64,000 bases of DNA from Cryobacterium sp. HLT2-28. GTDB lineage: Bacteria > Actinomycetota > Actinomycetes > Actinomycetales > Microbacteriaceae. Where the stretch lies: contig NZ_SOFH01000022.1 in NCBI RefSeq assembly GCF_004402495.1, positions 1-64,000 of the forward strand. The letters run 5' to 3'. Position 1 is the stretch's first letter. Each line of letters starts with the position of its first letter. The position numbers and the translations under genes are program-made. Below the pieces are notes generated by a model. That model saw only the letters and a program-made list of their open reading frames with translations. It was not told where the DNA came from and searched no databases. Positions 16,365 to 25,512 of this stretch are shown one piece after another.

Positions 16365-16391
16365 AGGGCGTCGTCACAATGACAACGCCCT
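16365..16391 (-). terminator. Intrinsic terminator downstream of the NlpC/P60 gene
   Basis: AGGGCGT-C-GTCA pairs with TGAC-A-ACGCCCT around a 3-base loop, with a single mismatch. On the minus strand the stem is followed by a T-run (from 16364 downward). It lies 228 bases past the stop of the NlpC/P60 gene and before the HNH gene. The rest of 16277-16618 holds no gene; a GTTAC/GTTCAC repeat near 16586-16602 resembles the MtrA-like boxes but sits at the wrong end of the hydrolase gene. Confidence 0.75.
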
Positions 16392-16618
16392 ACGGGAAAC
16401 AACGTGGCTGAGACACGCGCGACCGAGACATGCTTGACTGCTGCGCCGTGGCGCGAAGCGGCAGCGCACATCCATGGTGTGGATCGTGCGCCGCTCGCGC
16501 CGTGGCTCTTCCGAAAATTCGCAGAACATCAGAGCAACAGGTTAACCCAGATTCGGCAGCGCACGAAGCGCGCGGCTCAGAATCCGCCAGCTGTTACGAA
16601 ACGTTCACATTCCGGGAT

Positions 16619-17470
16619 TCAGATGCCGAGCCGGACGATGTAGTACGAGCTTGTCCAGATCGGCTGCACGCGCACGGCGGTGCCTTCGTACGGTGCGTGC
16701 AGGATGTTCCCGTTGCCGGCATAGAAACCGTCGTGACCGTCCATGATCACCAGGTCGCCTGGTTGGGCATCGGCCAGGGCGATCCGGGTCCCGGCGGCAC
16801 CCTGGCCGACCGAGGAATGCGGGAGGCTGATCCCGAACTGGGCGTAGACGTACATGACGAAGCCCGAGCAGTCGAAGCCGGCCGGGGTGGCCCCGCCATA
16901 GACATACGGGACACCCTGGTACTGCGACGCGACGCCGTACACCGACGCCAGGTCGAAGCTCGGATGGGACGGATTCGCGAGGTACTCCGCCACGGATGGG
17001 CCGGAGTACGACGCGGCATAGGACGACATCTGCGCGGCGACCTCGATCCGGCGGGCTTCCGCGGCCTTCGCGGCGGCCGCGGCCGCGAGTTCCTCGGGCG
17101 TGGTCGCGGTGAAACCGTCCCGGGCGACGCTCACGGTGGCCGCCTGCTCGGCGACCTCAACGGTCTGCGCCCCCGACCGGGTGAGCTCGGTGGCCGCCGT
17201 GGCGCCGAAGTTCGTCTCCTTCGAGCTCGGGGCGAATGCATAGGCCGGGATGGCCATGGTCGCGACGAGCCCGCCGGCCAGGGTCATGAAGACAACATTG
17301 GCCAGCGCTCCGCGGCGGCGGCGGGAGATGGATCGTTTCGGCGGGGCGGCGCCGGGCTCGCCGCGCGGGCTGAGCGCCGTGCCGGACCGAAGCACGGCCC
17401 GGGATTCGCCTGCCGAGTCGGCTGACGGGCGTGTTGATCGAATGACGGGTTTTCTACCTGAAGCGGCCAC
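16619..17470 (-). CDS. Secreted NlpC/P60-family peptidoglycan endopeptidase
   Basis: 283 residues. A basic segment (KRSISRRRRGA) precedes a hydrophobic signal ending in MAIPAYAF, then the motif SVARDGFTATTPEEL and an Ala-rich helix. The C-terminal NlpC/P60 domain has its nucleophile near residue 200 in GFDCSGF, the His in DGHDGFYAG and a third polar residue in ILHAPYEG. It should cut D-Glu-diaminoacid bonds in wall peptides. The GTG at 17470 has GGAGG at ideal spacing; the longer frame from 17545 lacks a ribosome binding site. A MtrA-like repeat lies upstream and an intrinsic terminator downstream. Confidence 0.87.
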   Translation of the reverse strand: MAASGRKPVIRSTRPSADSAGESRAVLRSGTALSPRGEPGAAPPKRSISRRRRGALANVVFMTLAGGLVATMAIPAYAFAPSSKETNFGATAATELTRSGAQTVEVAEQAATVSVARDGFTATTPEELAAAAAAKAAEARRIEVAAQMSSYAASYSGPSVAEYLANPSHPSFDLASVYGVASQYQGVPYVYGGATPAGFDCSGFVMYVYAQFGISLPHSSVGQGAAGTRIALADAQPGDLVIMDGHDGFYAGNGNILHAPYEGTAVRVQPIWTSSYYIVRLGI

Positions 17471-17658
17471 AGTGGGAACCTCCGGCGCCTCGGCAACACT
17501 AGGGAGTTGCCCCGTCCACTGCGCTGATCGCGGGTGGTACCGCACCTGGAGACGGAGAAAGGCGTCCTGGTCCGGGTCCGTCGGCCGGTTTCCGGCCTGT
17601 TGACGCCACCGAGGCTACGTGACCTTCATCCGTTTGTCACCCGAAATTCACATTCTTC

Positions 17659-17674
17659 TAACAAATTGGTAACG
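17659..17674. promoter_or_regulatory. MtrA-like direct repeat upstream of the NlpC/P60 gene
   Basis: TAACAAATTGGTAACG holds two TAAC units 11 bases apart, the same spacing as in the repeat at 15753-15770 (which reads as GTTAC units on the plus strand). It lies in the only AT-rich part of the 240-base gap upstream of the NlpC/P60 gene. Confidence 0.5.
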
Positions 17675-17710
17675 AAGCCCGCGCCGTTTGGCACCCTCGG
17701 GCTTCGAGAA

Positions 17711-18418
17711 TCAGGCCGGGACGCGCGGCGTGGCGACGAAGATGTGGCTGGCGACCTCGTTGGGAAGTTCGAGCCCCTCGCCGCATCCGTCGACCCGCAC
17801 GAGCACGTAGGAACCGGCCGCGGAGAACACCCCGGTGTTGCCCGGAAGCACCCCGGAGTTCTTCAGCTGGGCCAGAAGCTCCGGGTCGAATTGCACGGGT
17901 TCGCCGAGGCGACGGATGACCGCGGTGACCGGTTCCGCGGAACTGGCGACCACGTCGACCAGGCTGGTCACTCCGGCCATGAACGCGACCGCGGGGGAAT
18001 CGCCCAATTCATCGAGGCCGGGGATCGGATTGCCGTACGGGGATTCGGTGGGATGGCCCAGGATCTCGAGGATCTTGCGCTCAACCTGCTCGCTCATCAC
18101 ATGCTCCCAGCGGCATGCTTCGTCGTGCACGAACTCCCATTCGAGCCCGATCACGTCGCTCAACAGGCGTTCGGCGAGGCGGTGCTTGCGCATCACATGC
18201 ACGGCCTTACGGCGACCGGGCAGGGTCAGCTCGAGGTGCCGGTCACCGGAGACGACGACGAGGCCGTCCCGTTCCATCCTCGCGACGGTCTGCGACACGG
18301 TCGGGCCCGAGTGGCCGAGCCGCTCGGAGATGCGCGCCCGGAGGGGAACGATGTTCTCTTCCTCGAGGTCCAGAATCGTCCGGAGATACATCTCGGTGGT
18401 GTCGATCAGATCAGTCAT
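17711..18418 (-). CDS. ideR: DtxR/IdeR-family iron-dependent repressor
   Basis: 235 residues: winged helix (1-70), dimer domain (71-140) and a C-terminal SH3-like domain. Starting at the ATG at 18418, every metal ligand falls at the DtxR number: Met10, Cys102, Glu105 and His106 for the primary site, and His79, Glu83 and His98 for the ancillary site. This fixes both the start and the family. It binds DNA with Fe2+ and represses iron uptake. GGAAGG precedes the ATG. Mn-specific relatives have different residues at the Met/Cys positions, so iron is favoured. Confidence 0.9.
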   Translation of the reverse strand: MTDLIDTTEMYLRTILDLEEENIVPLRARISERLGHSGPTVSQTVARMERDGLVVVSGDRHLELTLPGRRKAVHVMRKHRLAERLLSDVIGLEWEFVHDEACRWEHVMSEQVERKILEILGHPTESPYGNPIPGLDELGDSPAVAFMAGVTSLVDVVASSAEPVTAVIRRLGEPVQFDPELLAQLKNSGVLPGNTGVFSAAGSYVLVRVDGCGEGLELPNEVASHIFVATPRVPA

Positions 18419-18483
18419 CCCCAGAGCCTTCCGGTCGGCCTCCATGCAAGTGACAACCTTACCGTCGCGGCACCGACAACTAG

Positions 18484-19611
<1,128 letters not shown>

Positions 19612-19619
19612 GCGGCACC

Positions 19620-19853
19620 GTGCGTCTCTGGTTGAAAGACAGCGAACGCCGGCCTGACCCGCTGCCCGCTCGCACGGACGCCCGGATGGCGATCCTGGCG
19701 GGCTCGGCCGGCTGGCTCCTAGCCCTGGTGCTCGCTGTCTTCTTCCAGGACGACCTTGCGGCGGCGGGACTTGGCTGGTGGACGGCGTGCGCCGCCATCG
19801 GCCTCGGCCTCGGGCTCGTCGGCCTCGGCTGGGTTCAGTTCCGGCGTCGGTAG
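19620..19853 (+). CDS. DUF2530 small membrane protein
   Basis: 77 residues, from a GTG at 19620 with AGGCGG upstream, 8 bases after the serC stop. The N-terminus LKDSERRPDPLPARTDAR is followed by two hydrophobic helices (ILAGSAGWLLALVLAVFF and WWTACAAIGLGLGLVGLGW) and ends FRRR. This fits the actinobacterial DUF2530 family of two-span membrane proteins of unknown function. Its last 135 bases overlap, antisense, the end of the DUF3027 gene on the other strand. Confidence 0.75.
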   Translation: MRLWLKDSERRPDPLPARTDARMAILAGSAGWLLALVLAVFFQDDLAAAGLGWWTACAAIGLGLGLVGLGWVQFRRR

Positions 19854-20360
19854 CGCCTCACCGAAGTCGATCCCGTCGAGCACGTCTTCGCCGTGGTCGT
19901 CGAAGTCGTCGTCGAGGGCGAGCGGGTCTTCATCCGACTCGTCGTCTTCGTCGTCGTCCGACTCGTCGTCTTCGTCGTCGTCCGACTCGTCGTCTTCGTC
20001 GTCCGTGTCGAGCGTCTCGGCCGCAGCGACCGCGGCGGCGAGCTCCTGCGCGGTGCGGTAGTCGGCGAGCCGGTCCGACCACGGGATCCAGTCGGGGGCG
20101 ACCAGCCCTTCATCGCCGGGAGTGAGCTCGGTCTCGAGAACCGACGGCAGGGAATCCTCGTCGACCCGGGACAGGCTCACCGTCCACCGCCAGCCCGGGT
20201 ACCCGGGCATGGTGCAGTCGAGGAGCAGAGTCAGCACGTGCTCGCCCTCGACCACGTGCCCGACGAGCTCGCCGATCGTGTCGGCCGGGGTGATGTCGAG
20301 CAGGGCCGCTCGGGCCAGGTCAACGGCCGCCAGGAGGGTCGGGTCCGCCTGGTCAAGCAT
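19719..20360 (-). CDS. DUF3027 domain protein with an acidic repeat tail
   Basis: 213 residues. The conserved part (1-120) includes GHVVEGEHVLTLLLDCTMPG, YPGWRWTVSLSRVDE and VAPDWIPWSDRLADYR, matching actinobacterial DUF3027. A strongly acidic tract of DDEDDESD repeats follows, and the tail is basic (KSRRRKVV). The ATG at 20360 overlaps the stop of the cold-shock-domain gene by 8 bases, so the two are co-translated. Function is unknown; acidic-basic tails of this kind are often flexible and nucleic-acid or partner binding (inference). The final 135 bases overlap DUF2530 antisense. Confidence 0.8.
   Translation of the reverse strand: MLDQADPTLLAAVDLARAALLDITPADTIGELVGHVVEGEHVLTLLLDCTMPGYPGWRWTVSLSRVDEDSLPSVLETELTPGDEGLVAPDWIPWSDRLADYRTAQELAAAVAAAETLDTDDEDDESDDDEDDESDDDEDDESDEDPLALDDDFDDHGEDVLDGIDFGEALPTPELNPAEADEPEAEADGGARRPPAKSRRRKVVLEEDSEHQG
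19933..20004. repeat. 24-bp tandem repeat coding an acidic octapeptide
   Basis: Three head-to-tail 24-base units lie at 19933, 19957 and 19981. The first two are identical and the third differs in its last base. In the DUF3027 frame they encode DDEDDESD repeats. In-frame slippage would change the tail length by 8 residues at a time. Confidence 0.85.
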
Positions 20361-20733
20361 CGAGTTCCTCCGCGACCTTGCGCAGCATCGCGGCGATCTT
20401 GTGGCTGTGCGCGCTGTCGGGGTAGCGACCCCGGCGCAGGCTCGCACCGATGCCGTCGAGAACCTTCACGAGGTCCTCGATGATGATCGCCATGTCGTCG
20501 GCCGGCTTGCGGCTGAGTTTCACCAGGCTCGGCGGCGCCTCGATGATGCGCACGGAGAGCGCCTGGGCGCCCCGCTTGCCATCGGCGATTCCGAATTCGA
20601 GTTTCGTCCCTGCCTTGACCGTGACTCCGGCGGGCAGCGCAGAAGCGTGGAGGAAGACCTCGTGGCCGTCATCGGAAGTGATGAAGCCAAAACCCTTCTC
20701 CTCGTCGTAGAACTTGACCTTGCCGGTGGGCAT
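20353..20733 (-). CDS. Cold-shock-domain protein with a C-terminal extension
   Basis: 126 residues. Residues 1-65 are a cold-shock OB fold with RNP1 (KGFGFIT) and RNP2 (VFLHASAL). A roughly 60-residue extension (PSLVKLSRKPADDMAIIIED through KIAAMLRKVAEELDA) is helical and not part of classic CspA. The arrangement is common in Microbacteriaceae-type genomes together with the DUF3027 gene that follows with an 8-base overlap. It probably binds single-stranded RNA. The start at 20733 aligns with CspA; the upstream frame to 20847 has no domain. Confidence 0.85.
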   Translation of the reverse strand: MPTGKVKFYDEEKGFGFITSDDGHEVFLHASALPAGVTVKAGTKLEFGIADGKRGAQALSVRIIEAPPSLVKLSRKPADDMAIIIEDLVKVLDGIGASLRRGRYPDSAHSHKIAAMLRKVAEELDA

Positions 20734-20826
20734 CTGGACCTCGCTGCATTCCGGGCGCGCGGAATGCGCGCCAACCGCACCCAGCCTATTCGGTCGGACC
20801 GAGAGATGCCCCGTATCCTTGGGAGT

Positions 20827-21102
20827 GTGACCAATCAAACTCCACACGCCGCCGGCCGGCTCGAACGCATCCTGGCTTACATGGTTGCGGGTGTGGTGGG
20901 TCTGTCCATCCTCGCCTTCCTCGCCGTCATCATCGGCACCGCCGCCGGAGCCGGAGCCGACAACGGTTTCGGCCAGGGAGTCTGGCCGGTCGTGCTGGCC
21001 CTGCCGCTCTTCGGCCTGCCGCTCGGGTTCCTCCTGATCATCGCCCTCATGGTGATGACCGCTCTTCGCCGCGCACGCGAGGCACGACAGAACAGGGAGT
21101 AG
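20827..21102 (+). CDS. Small two-helix membrane protein
   Basis: 91 residues beginning with a GTG at 20827. There are two membrane spans (ILAYMVAGVVGLSILAFLAV and VVLALPLFGLPLGFLLIIAL) and a basic C-terminus RRAREARQNRE. No family is recognised. A TATCCT (20815-20820) sits 7 bases before the GTG, and the only purine stretch is too close to act as a ribosome binding site, so the mRNA may be leaderless. It ends 5 bases before the helicase-associated gene, hinting at one transcript. Confidence 0.65.
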   Translation: MTNQTPHAAGRLERILAYMVAGVVGLSILAFLAVIIGTAAGAGADNGFGQGVWPVVLALPLFGLPLGFLLIIALMVMTALRRAREARQNRE

Positions 21103-21107
21103 CCGCC

Positions 21108-22985
21108 ATGCTCACGCTCGCCTCACGCCTCCGGGCACTCGACGACGCAGCGTTGCGTCGCACACTCGAAATCCGCGCCGTCCCGGCCACCGGCATCCGT
21201 GACTTCTTCGACCTCGCCGAGACCCTTCTCGAACCCGAGGCCGTCCAGCGCACCCTGGCCCAGCTCGACCGGGCCACCCTCGCGGTGCTGGCCGTCGCCG
21301 GCGAACTAGCCGTCGAGACCGACCCGGACTCGGCGCCGTCCGCGCCTGCCCTCGCCGAGTTGACCGAGCGCCTGTCCGACCTGGCCGGCTCCCCCGTTCC
21401 CGAAGCGGATGTCGCCGCCCGGGCCGCCGTGTTGGATTCCCTGATGCTGGGCCGCCTCGCCGACGACCGGTTCCGGCCGTACGACGCCGTGGCCGCCCAG
21501 TTGCTGGCCTGGCCGGCCCTCGGGCTACCGACCGCGACCGAACTGGCCGGGGCGGCCGCGCCCTCCGCCCTGGCAGGCGTGTCCGCCACTGACACCCGTT
21601 TCACCGACCGGCTCGCCGCCGAACGCGCGTTCGCCGCCGTGTCATCGATCGCCGAGCTCGTCACCGAGCTCGCCCGGGAACCGGCGAGGGAACTCAGCCG
21701 CGGCGGCCTCGGGTTGCCTGACACGAAGCGCCTGGCCGCCGTCATGGGCGTCGACCTGGAGGCTGTCGCCTCCGTCGTCGCCACCGCGGCCCGCGCCGAC
21801 CTGATCGCCCACTCCGACGGCTACTGGAACGAGACGGAGGCCGGCGAAGCCTGGCTGCTCGAGGGCACCGCGCGTCGCTGGGCCACGATCGCGCAGTCCT
21901 GGCATGCCGCTCTGCCGCCGGACGTGCGCGGCATCCTCGCCCGGCGTCCCGGCGTATCCTGGGGCGAGGGCCTGCGTTCCTTCGTCGCCTGGCTGTACCC
22001 GGCCGGCGGCGAATGGATGGACGATCGGGTCACCGAGTTCGCCGACGACGCCGAACTCATCGGGATCACCGCCCATCAGACCACGAGCCCGGCCGGGGCC
22101 GCGGTGCTGGCCGGCGACCTCGACGCGGCGATCGCCACGATGACGGCAGCACTCCCGGCCGAGGTCGGTGCCGTGTACCTGCAGAACGACCTGTCCATCG
22201 TCTCGCCCGGTCCGCTCGCCCCGTCGATCGACGCCCGGCTGCGCGGACTCGCCGATGTCGAGAGCCGTGAACTCGCCCTCAGCTATCGCATCTCGGCGAC
22301 CTCGGTCAACCGGGCCCTCGCCGCCGGCGAGAATGCGGATTCGCTGCTCGACTTCCTCCGCACGGTGTCCCTGACCGGGATCCCTCAGCCGGTCGACTAT
22401 CTGATCCGCGAGTCGGCGGCCCGGTACGGCCGGGTGCGGGTGGGCGCGACCGACCCGGCCGAGTCACCGGCCCAGAGCTATGTGCAATCGGAGGATCCCG
22501 CCCTGCTCGGCACGATCGCCGTGGACCAGACCCTCGCCCCGCTCGGCCTCGTCCGAGTCGACGAGAACCGGCTGGCCAGCAGGTTCGGCAGCGACGTCGT
22601 GTTCTGGGCCCTCAGCGACGCACGCTACCCGGTCGCCGCCGAGAACGCGGCGGGCGAGATCGTGCACCTGCGCCGCCACCAGCTCGCCCGGGTGCTGCCG
22701 GTGTCCACCGTCGACCCCACGATCGCCCTGGTCGAGAAGTTGCGCGCCAGCGACGGCGGCGAGGGACAAGCGGCGGATGCCTGGCTCGCCAGGCAGCTCG
22801 ACTCGGCGATCAAGTCCAAGCAGACCGTCGTCGTCAGCATTGCCATGCCGGGCGGCGTGGTCGTGGACTATCTGCTTGAACCGGCCAGCGTGGGCGGCGG
22901 ACGCTTCCGGGCCCGGGACCGGCGGGCCGACATCGAACGTACCCTCCCCCTCTCGAGCATCATCAGCATCACACCTGCCCCGTAA
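21108..22985 (+). CDS. Helicase-associated protein of the XPB locus (XPB/Ssl2-like N-terminal domain family)
   Basis: 625 residues, starting with ATG at 21108 after AGGGAG. It has winged-helix-like repeats in the N-terminal half (RTLAQLDRATLAVLAVAGE and similar) and a C-terminal block LARVLPVSTVDPTIALVEKL then VVVSIAMPGGVVVDYLLEPA. This is the Helicase_C_3 type family found directly before bacterial XPB genes in actinobacteria. It has no Walker motifs of its own, so it is probably a partner or loader for the helicase 44 bases downstream (inference from constant pairing). Confidence 0.8.
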   Translation: MLTLASRLRALDDAALRRTLEIRAVPATGIRDFFDLAETLLEPEAVQRTLAQLDRATLAVLAVAGELAVETDPDSAPSAPALAELTERLSDLAGSPVPEADVAARAAVLDSLMLGRLADDRFRPYDAVAAQLLAWPALGLPTATELAGAAAPSALAGVSATDTRFTDRLAAERAFAAVSSIAELVTELAREPARELSRGGLGLPDTKRLAAVMGVDLEAVASVVATAARADLIAHSDGYWNETEAGEAWLLEGTARRWATIAQSWHAALPPDVRGILARRPGVSWGEGLRSFVAWLYPAGGEWMDDRVTEFADDAELIGITAHQTTSPAGAAVLAGDLDAAIATMTAALPAEVGAVYLQNDLSIVSPGPLAPSIDARLRGLADVESRELALSYRISATSVNRALAAGENADSLLDFLRTVSLTGIPQPVDYLIRESAARYGRVRVGATDPAESPAQSYVQSEDPALLGTIAVDQTLAPLGLVRVDENRLASRFGSDVVFWALSDARYPVAAENAAGEIVHLRRHQLARVLPVSTVDPTIALVEKLRASDGGEGQAADAWLARQLDSAIKSKQTVVVSIAMPGGVVVDYLLEPASVGGGRFRARDRRADIERTLPLSSIISITPAP

Positions 22986-23029
22986 GCGGGTGGCCGTCGT
23001 TCCAGCACACGCGGGTAGGATTGACGGTT

Positions 23030-24685
23030 ATGTCTGATGGCCCCCTGATCGTCCAAAGTGACCGCACCGTGTTGCTCGAAGTCGCGCACCCTCTCGCCGA
23101 GGACGCCCGGCACGATCTGGCCGTGTTCGCCGAGTTGGAACGCGCGCCGGAACACATCCACACCTACCGGATCACCCGGCTCGGCCTCTGGAATGCGCGC
23201 GCCGCCGGACACGACGCCATCGACATGCTCGCCACGCTCGAGAAGTACTCGAAGTTCGCCATCCCGCAGACCGTCAGCGTCGACATCACGGAGACCGTCG
23301 GCCGCTACGGACGCCTCGTCATCGAGCGGGATGCCGAGGGCCGGCTGGTCCTGCAGAGCAACGACCAGGCGGTGCTCACCGAGGTCGCCGGCGCCAAGCG
23401 CATCTCACCGCTGCTGATCGGGCATCCGTCCCCCGACTCGTTCCTGGTCGAGCCGTGGGCCCGCGGGCAGCTCAAGCAGGAGCTCGTGAAGCTGGGCTGG
23501 CCGGCCGAGGACCTCGCCGGGTACACGCCGGGCACCCCGCATCCGATCGCGCTGCTCGAAGACGGCTGGGCGCTCCGGGACTACCAGAACAAGGCCGTCG
23601 CCAGTTTCTTCGACGGCGGTTCCGGAGTGGTCGTGCTCCCCTGCGGCGCCGGCAAGACCCTCGTCGGGGCCGGGGCCATGGCAACCGCCAAGACGAACAC
23701 GCTGATCCTGGTCACGAACACAGTCTCCGCCCGCCAGTGGCGCGACGAGCTGCTCAAGCGCACCACTCTCACCGCCGACGAGATCGGCGAGTACTCCGGC
23801 CAGGTCAAGGAGGTCAAGCCGGTCACCATTGCGACCTACCAGATCCTCACCGCCAAGCGGAAGGGCGAGTACGCCCACCTCGAGCTGCTCGACGCCATGG
23901 ACTGGGGCCTGGTGATCTACGACGAGGTGCACCTGCTGCCCGCGCCCGTTTTCAAACTCACCGCCGAGCTCCAGGCGCGCCGCCGCCTCGGGCTGACCGC
24001 GACGCTCGTGCGCGAGGACGGCCGCGAGGGCGATGTGTTCAGCCTGATCGGCCCCAAGCGATTCGACGCCCCGTGGAAGGAGATCGAGGCCCAGGGCTTC
24101 ATCTCGCCGGCCTCCTGCTACGAGGTGCGGATCGACCTGCCGCAGTCGGAACGGCTGAGCTACGCCGCGGCGGCGGACGACGAGCGCTACCGGATGGCGG
24201 CCACGGCGCCGGCGAAGCTGGACGTCGTCCGGCGGCTGGTCGCCAAGCACCCGGGCGAGCGCATCCTCGTGATCGGCCAGTACCTCGACCAGATCGACGA
24301 ACTCGCCGACGCCCTGAACGCACCCAAACTGACCGGCGCCACGCCCGTCGACGAACGCGAACGCCTCTACCAGGCGTTCAGGGTGGGCGAGGAGAACCTG
24401 CTCGTGGTGTCGAAGGTCGCGAACTTCTCGGTCGACCTGCCGGAGGCCACCGTCGCCATCCAGGTGTCCGGGTCGTTCGGCTCACGCCAGGAGGAGGCCC
24501 AGCGCCTCGGCCGTCTGCTCCGCCCGAAGGAGTCCGGCCTCTCGGCGAACTTCTACACCCTCGTCGCCCGGGACACCGTCGACCAGGACTTCGCCCAGAA
24601 CCGGCAGCGCTTCCTCGCAGAGCAGGGCTACAGCTACACGATCCTCGACTCGCAGAACCTGGACTCCCCCACCCTCGTCGCCTGA
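23030..24685 (+). CDS. DNA repair helicase XPB
   Basis: 551 residues, an SF2 3'-5' helicase of the bacterial XPB family. An N-terminal damage-recognition-like domain (1-170) precedes Walker A VLPCGAGKTLVG, motif II YDEVHLLP, motif III LGLTATLVRED and motif VI QEEAQRLGRLLRPK. The RED element after motif III is the XPB hallmark. In actinobacteria it unwinds DNA with ATP; its cell role (repair or transcription) is not settled. The ATG at 23030 is preferred over a TTG three codons earlier. The gene ends at a large inverted repeat shared with the convergent RibD-C gene. Confidence 0.9.
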   Translation: MSDGPLIVQSDRTVLLEVAHPLAEDARHDLAVFAELERAPEHIHTYRITRLGLWNARAAGHDAIDMLATLEKYSKFAIPQTVSVDITETVGRYGRLVIERDAEGRLVLQSNDQAVLTEVAGAKRISPLLIGHPSPDSFLVEPWARGQLKQELVKLGWPAEDLAGYTPGTPHPIALLEDGWALRDYQNKAVASFFDGGSGVVVLPCGAGKTLVGAGAMATAKTNTLILVTNTVSARQWRDELLKRTTLTADEIGEYSGQVKEVKPVTIATYQILTAKRKGEYAHLELLDAMDWGLVIYDEVHLLPAPVFKLTAELQARRRLGLTATLVREDGREGDVFSLIGPKRFDAPWKEIEAQGFISPASCYEVRIDLPQSERLSYAAAADDERYRMAATAPAKLDVVRRLVAKHPGERILVIGQYLDQIDELADALNAPKLTGATPVDERERLYQAFRVGEENLLVVSKVANFSVDLPEATVAIQVSGSFGSRQEEAQRLGRLLRPKESGLSANFYTLVARDTVDQDFAQNRQRFLAEQGYSYTILDSQNLDSPTLVA

Positions 24686-24713
24686 CCTGCCCCCCGCGAC
24701 CTGAGCATCCCAC

Positions 24714-24779
24714 CTCGCCGAACTGTGAGTTCGGCCGGGTTTCAGGCCGGCAAAGGGGCCGAACTCACAGTTCGGCGGG
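24714..24779. terminator. Large near-perfect inverted repeat between convergent genes
   Basis: Arms 24718-24736 and 24757-24775 are perfectly complementary over 19 bp, and four outer pairs (one G-T) extend the stem to about 23 bp around a 20-base centre. It lies midway between the XPB stop (24685) and the RibD-C stop (24800), as expected of a two-way terminator. There is no T-run, and the outer half-site CAGTTCGGCGGG is repeated directly at 24768-24791. It could also be a dispersed intergenic palindrome. Confidence 0.65.
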
Positions 24780-24799
24780 CAGTTCGGCGGGCTCCGGGG

Positions 24800-25510
24800 T
24801 CATGCCGGGCGGCGGGCGTAGCGCAGGAAGAGCATGTCGCCGGCGGTGAGCACGTGCAGCAGCGCCATCGGCCGGGTGGCTCCGGAGTCGCCGCGGGCGA
24901 TCCGGCCGGCAGCGCCGCCCTCGAGCACCGGGCTGATCGTCAGGCAGAGTTCATCGACGCAGTCCGCCGCGATCAGCGCGCCGAACAGGTGCGGGCCGCC
25001 CTCGCAGAGAATCTGGGGGAGCCCTCGGGCGGCGAGAGCCGCAACCATCACGGTCGGGTCAACGTCCCGTTCCCCGCAGACCAGCACGTCGGCCACCTCG
25101 GCGAGTTCGGCCCGGCGCCCGGCCGGCGACCCGGCGTGCGTGACGACGATCGGGCGCACGGCCGCGTCACGGAAGAACGGATGCCCCGGCTCCAGCTCGA
25201 GCCGGGACGACACGACCGCCACCGGCACCTGAGCCGGCAGCCCCTGGCCGAGCCGCCAGGCGGCATCCGCCGGGCTGAGCCGGATGCCGCCGTACCCCTC
25301 GGCGCGCACGGTCCCGGCACCCACGACGATCACGTCGGAGAGCAGCCGCAGGGTGTCGAAGACGAGTTTGTCATCGTCGTTGCCCAGCCCCCCGCTCAGC
25401 CCCTCCACCGTGACGGCCCCGTCGAGGCTGGTGATGAAGTTCACCCGCACCCGTGTCTCGGCGCGGTCGGCCACTCGGTAGCGCCGGATCAGTTCGGCCT
25501 GGTCCAGCAT
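24800..25510 (-). CDS. Pyrimidine reductase family protein (RibD C-terminal domain)
   Basis: 236 residues of the RibD_C / dihydrofolate-reductase-like fold: RVNFITSLDGAVTV, DVIVVGAGTVRAEGYGG, ILCEGGPHLFGALI and VDELCLTISPVLEGG. Stand-alone proteins of this type reduce a ribosylaminopyrimidine with NADPH in riboflavin or related pathways, and some act on F420-like or unknown substrates. It lies 2 bases after the FolP2-like gene's strand partner (stop at 25513), so the two form an operon on the minus strand. Confidence 0.85.
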   Translation of the reverse strand: MLDQAELIRRYRVADRAETRVRVNFITSLDGAVTVEGLSGGLGNDDDKLVFDTLRLLSDVIVVGAGTVRAEGYGGIRLSPADAAWRLGQGLPAQVPVAVVSSRLELEPGHPFFRDAAVRPIVVTHAGSPAGRRAELAEVADVLVCGERDVDPTVMVAALAARGLPQILCEGGPHLFGALIAADCVDELCLTISPVLEGGAAGRIARGDSGATRPMALLHVLTAGDMLFLRYARRPA

Positions 25511-25512
25511 GC

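Noticed and set aside
16586-16602. A third MtrA-like repeat (GTTAC and GTTCAC)
   Set aside because: The spacing is 10 rather than 11, and it lies beyond the stop of the NlpC/P60 gene rather than at a promoter of a wall gene.
19933-20004. Possible CRISPR-like or regulatory repeat array
   Set aside because: The units are contiguous with no spacers and are in frame with the DUF3027 gene, so they are a coding tandem repeat.
23455-24849. Long plus-strand frame of Arg/Pro/Gly-rich sequence inside the XPB gene
   Set aside because: It is a shifted-frame shadow of the XPB coding sequence, typical of high-GC DNA; composition is not protein-like.
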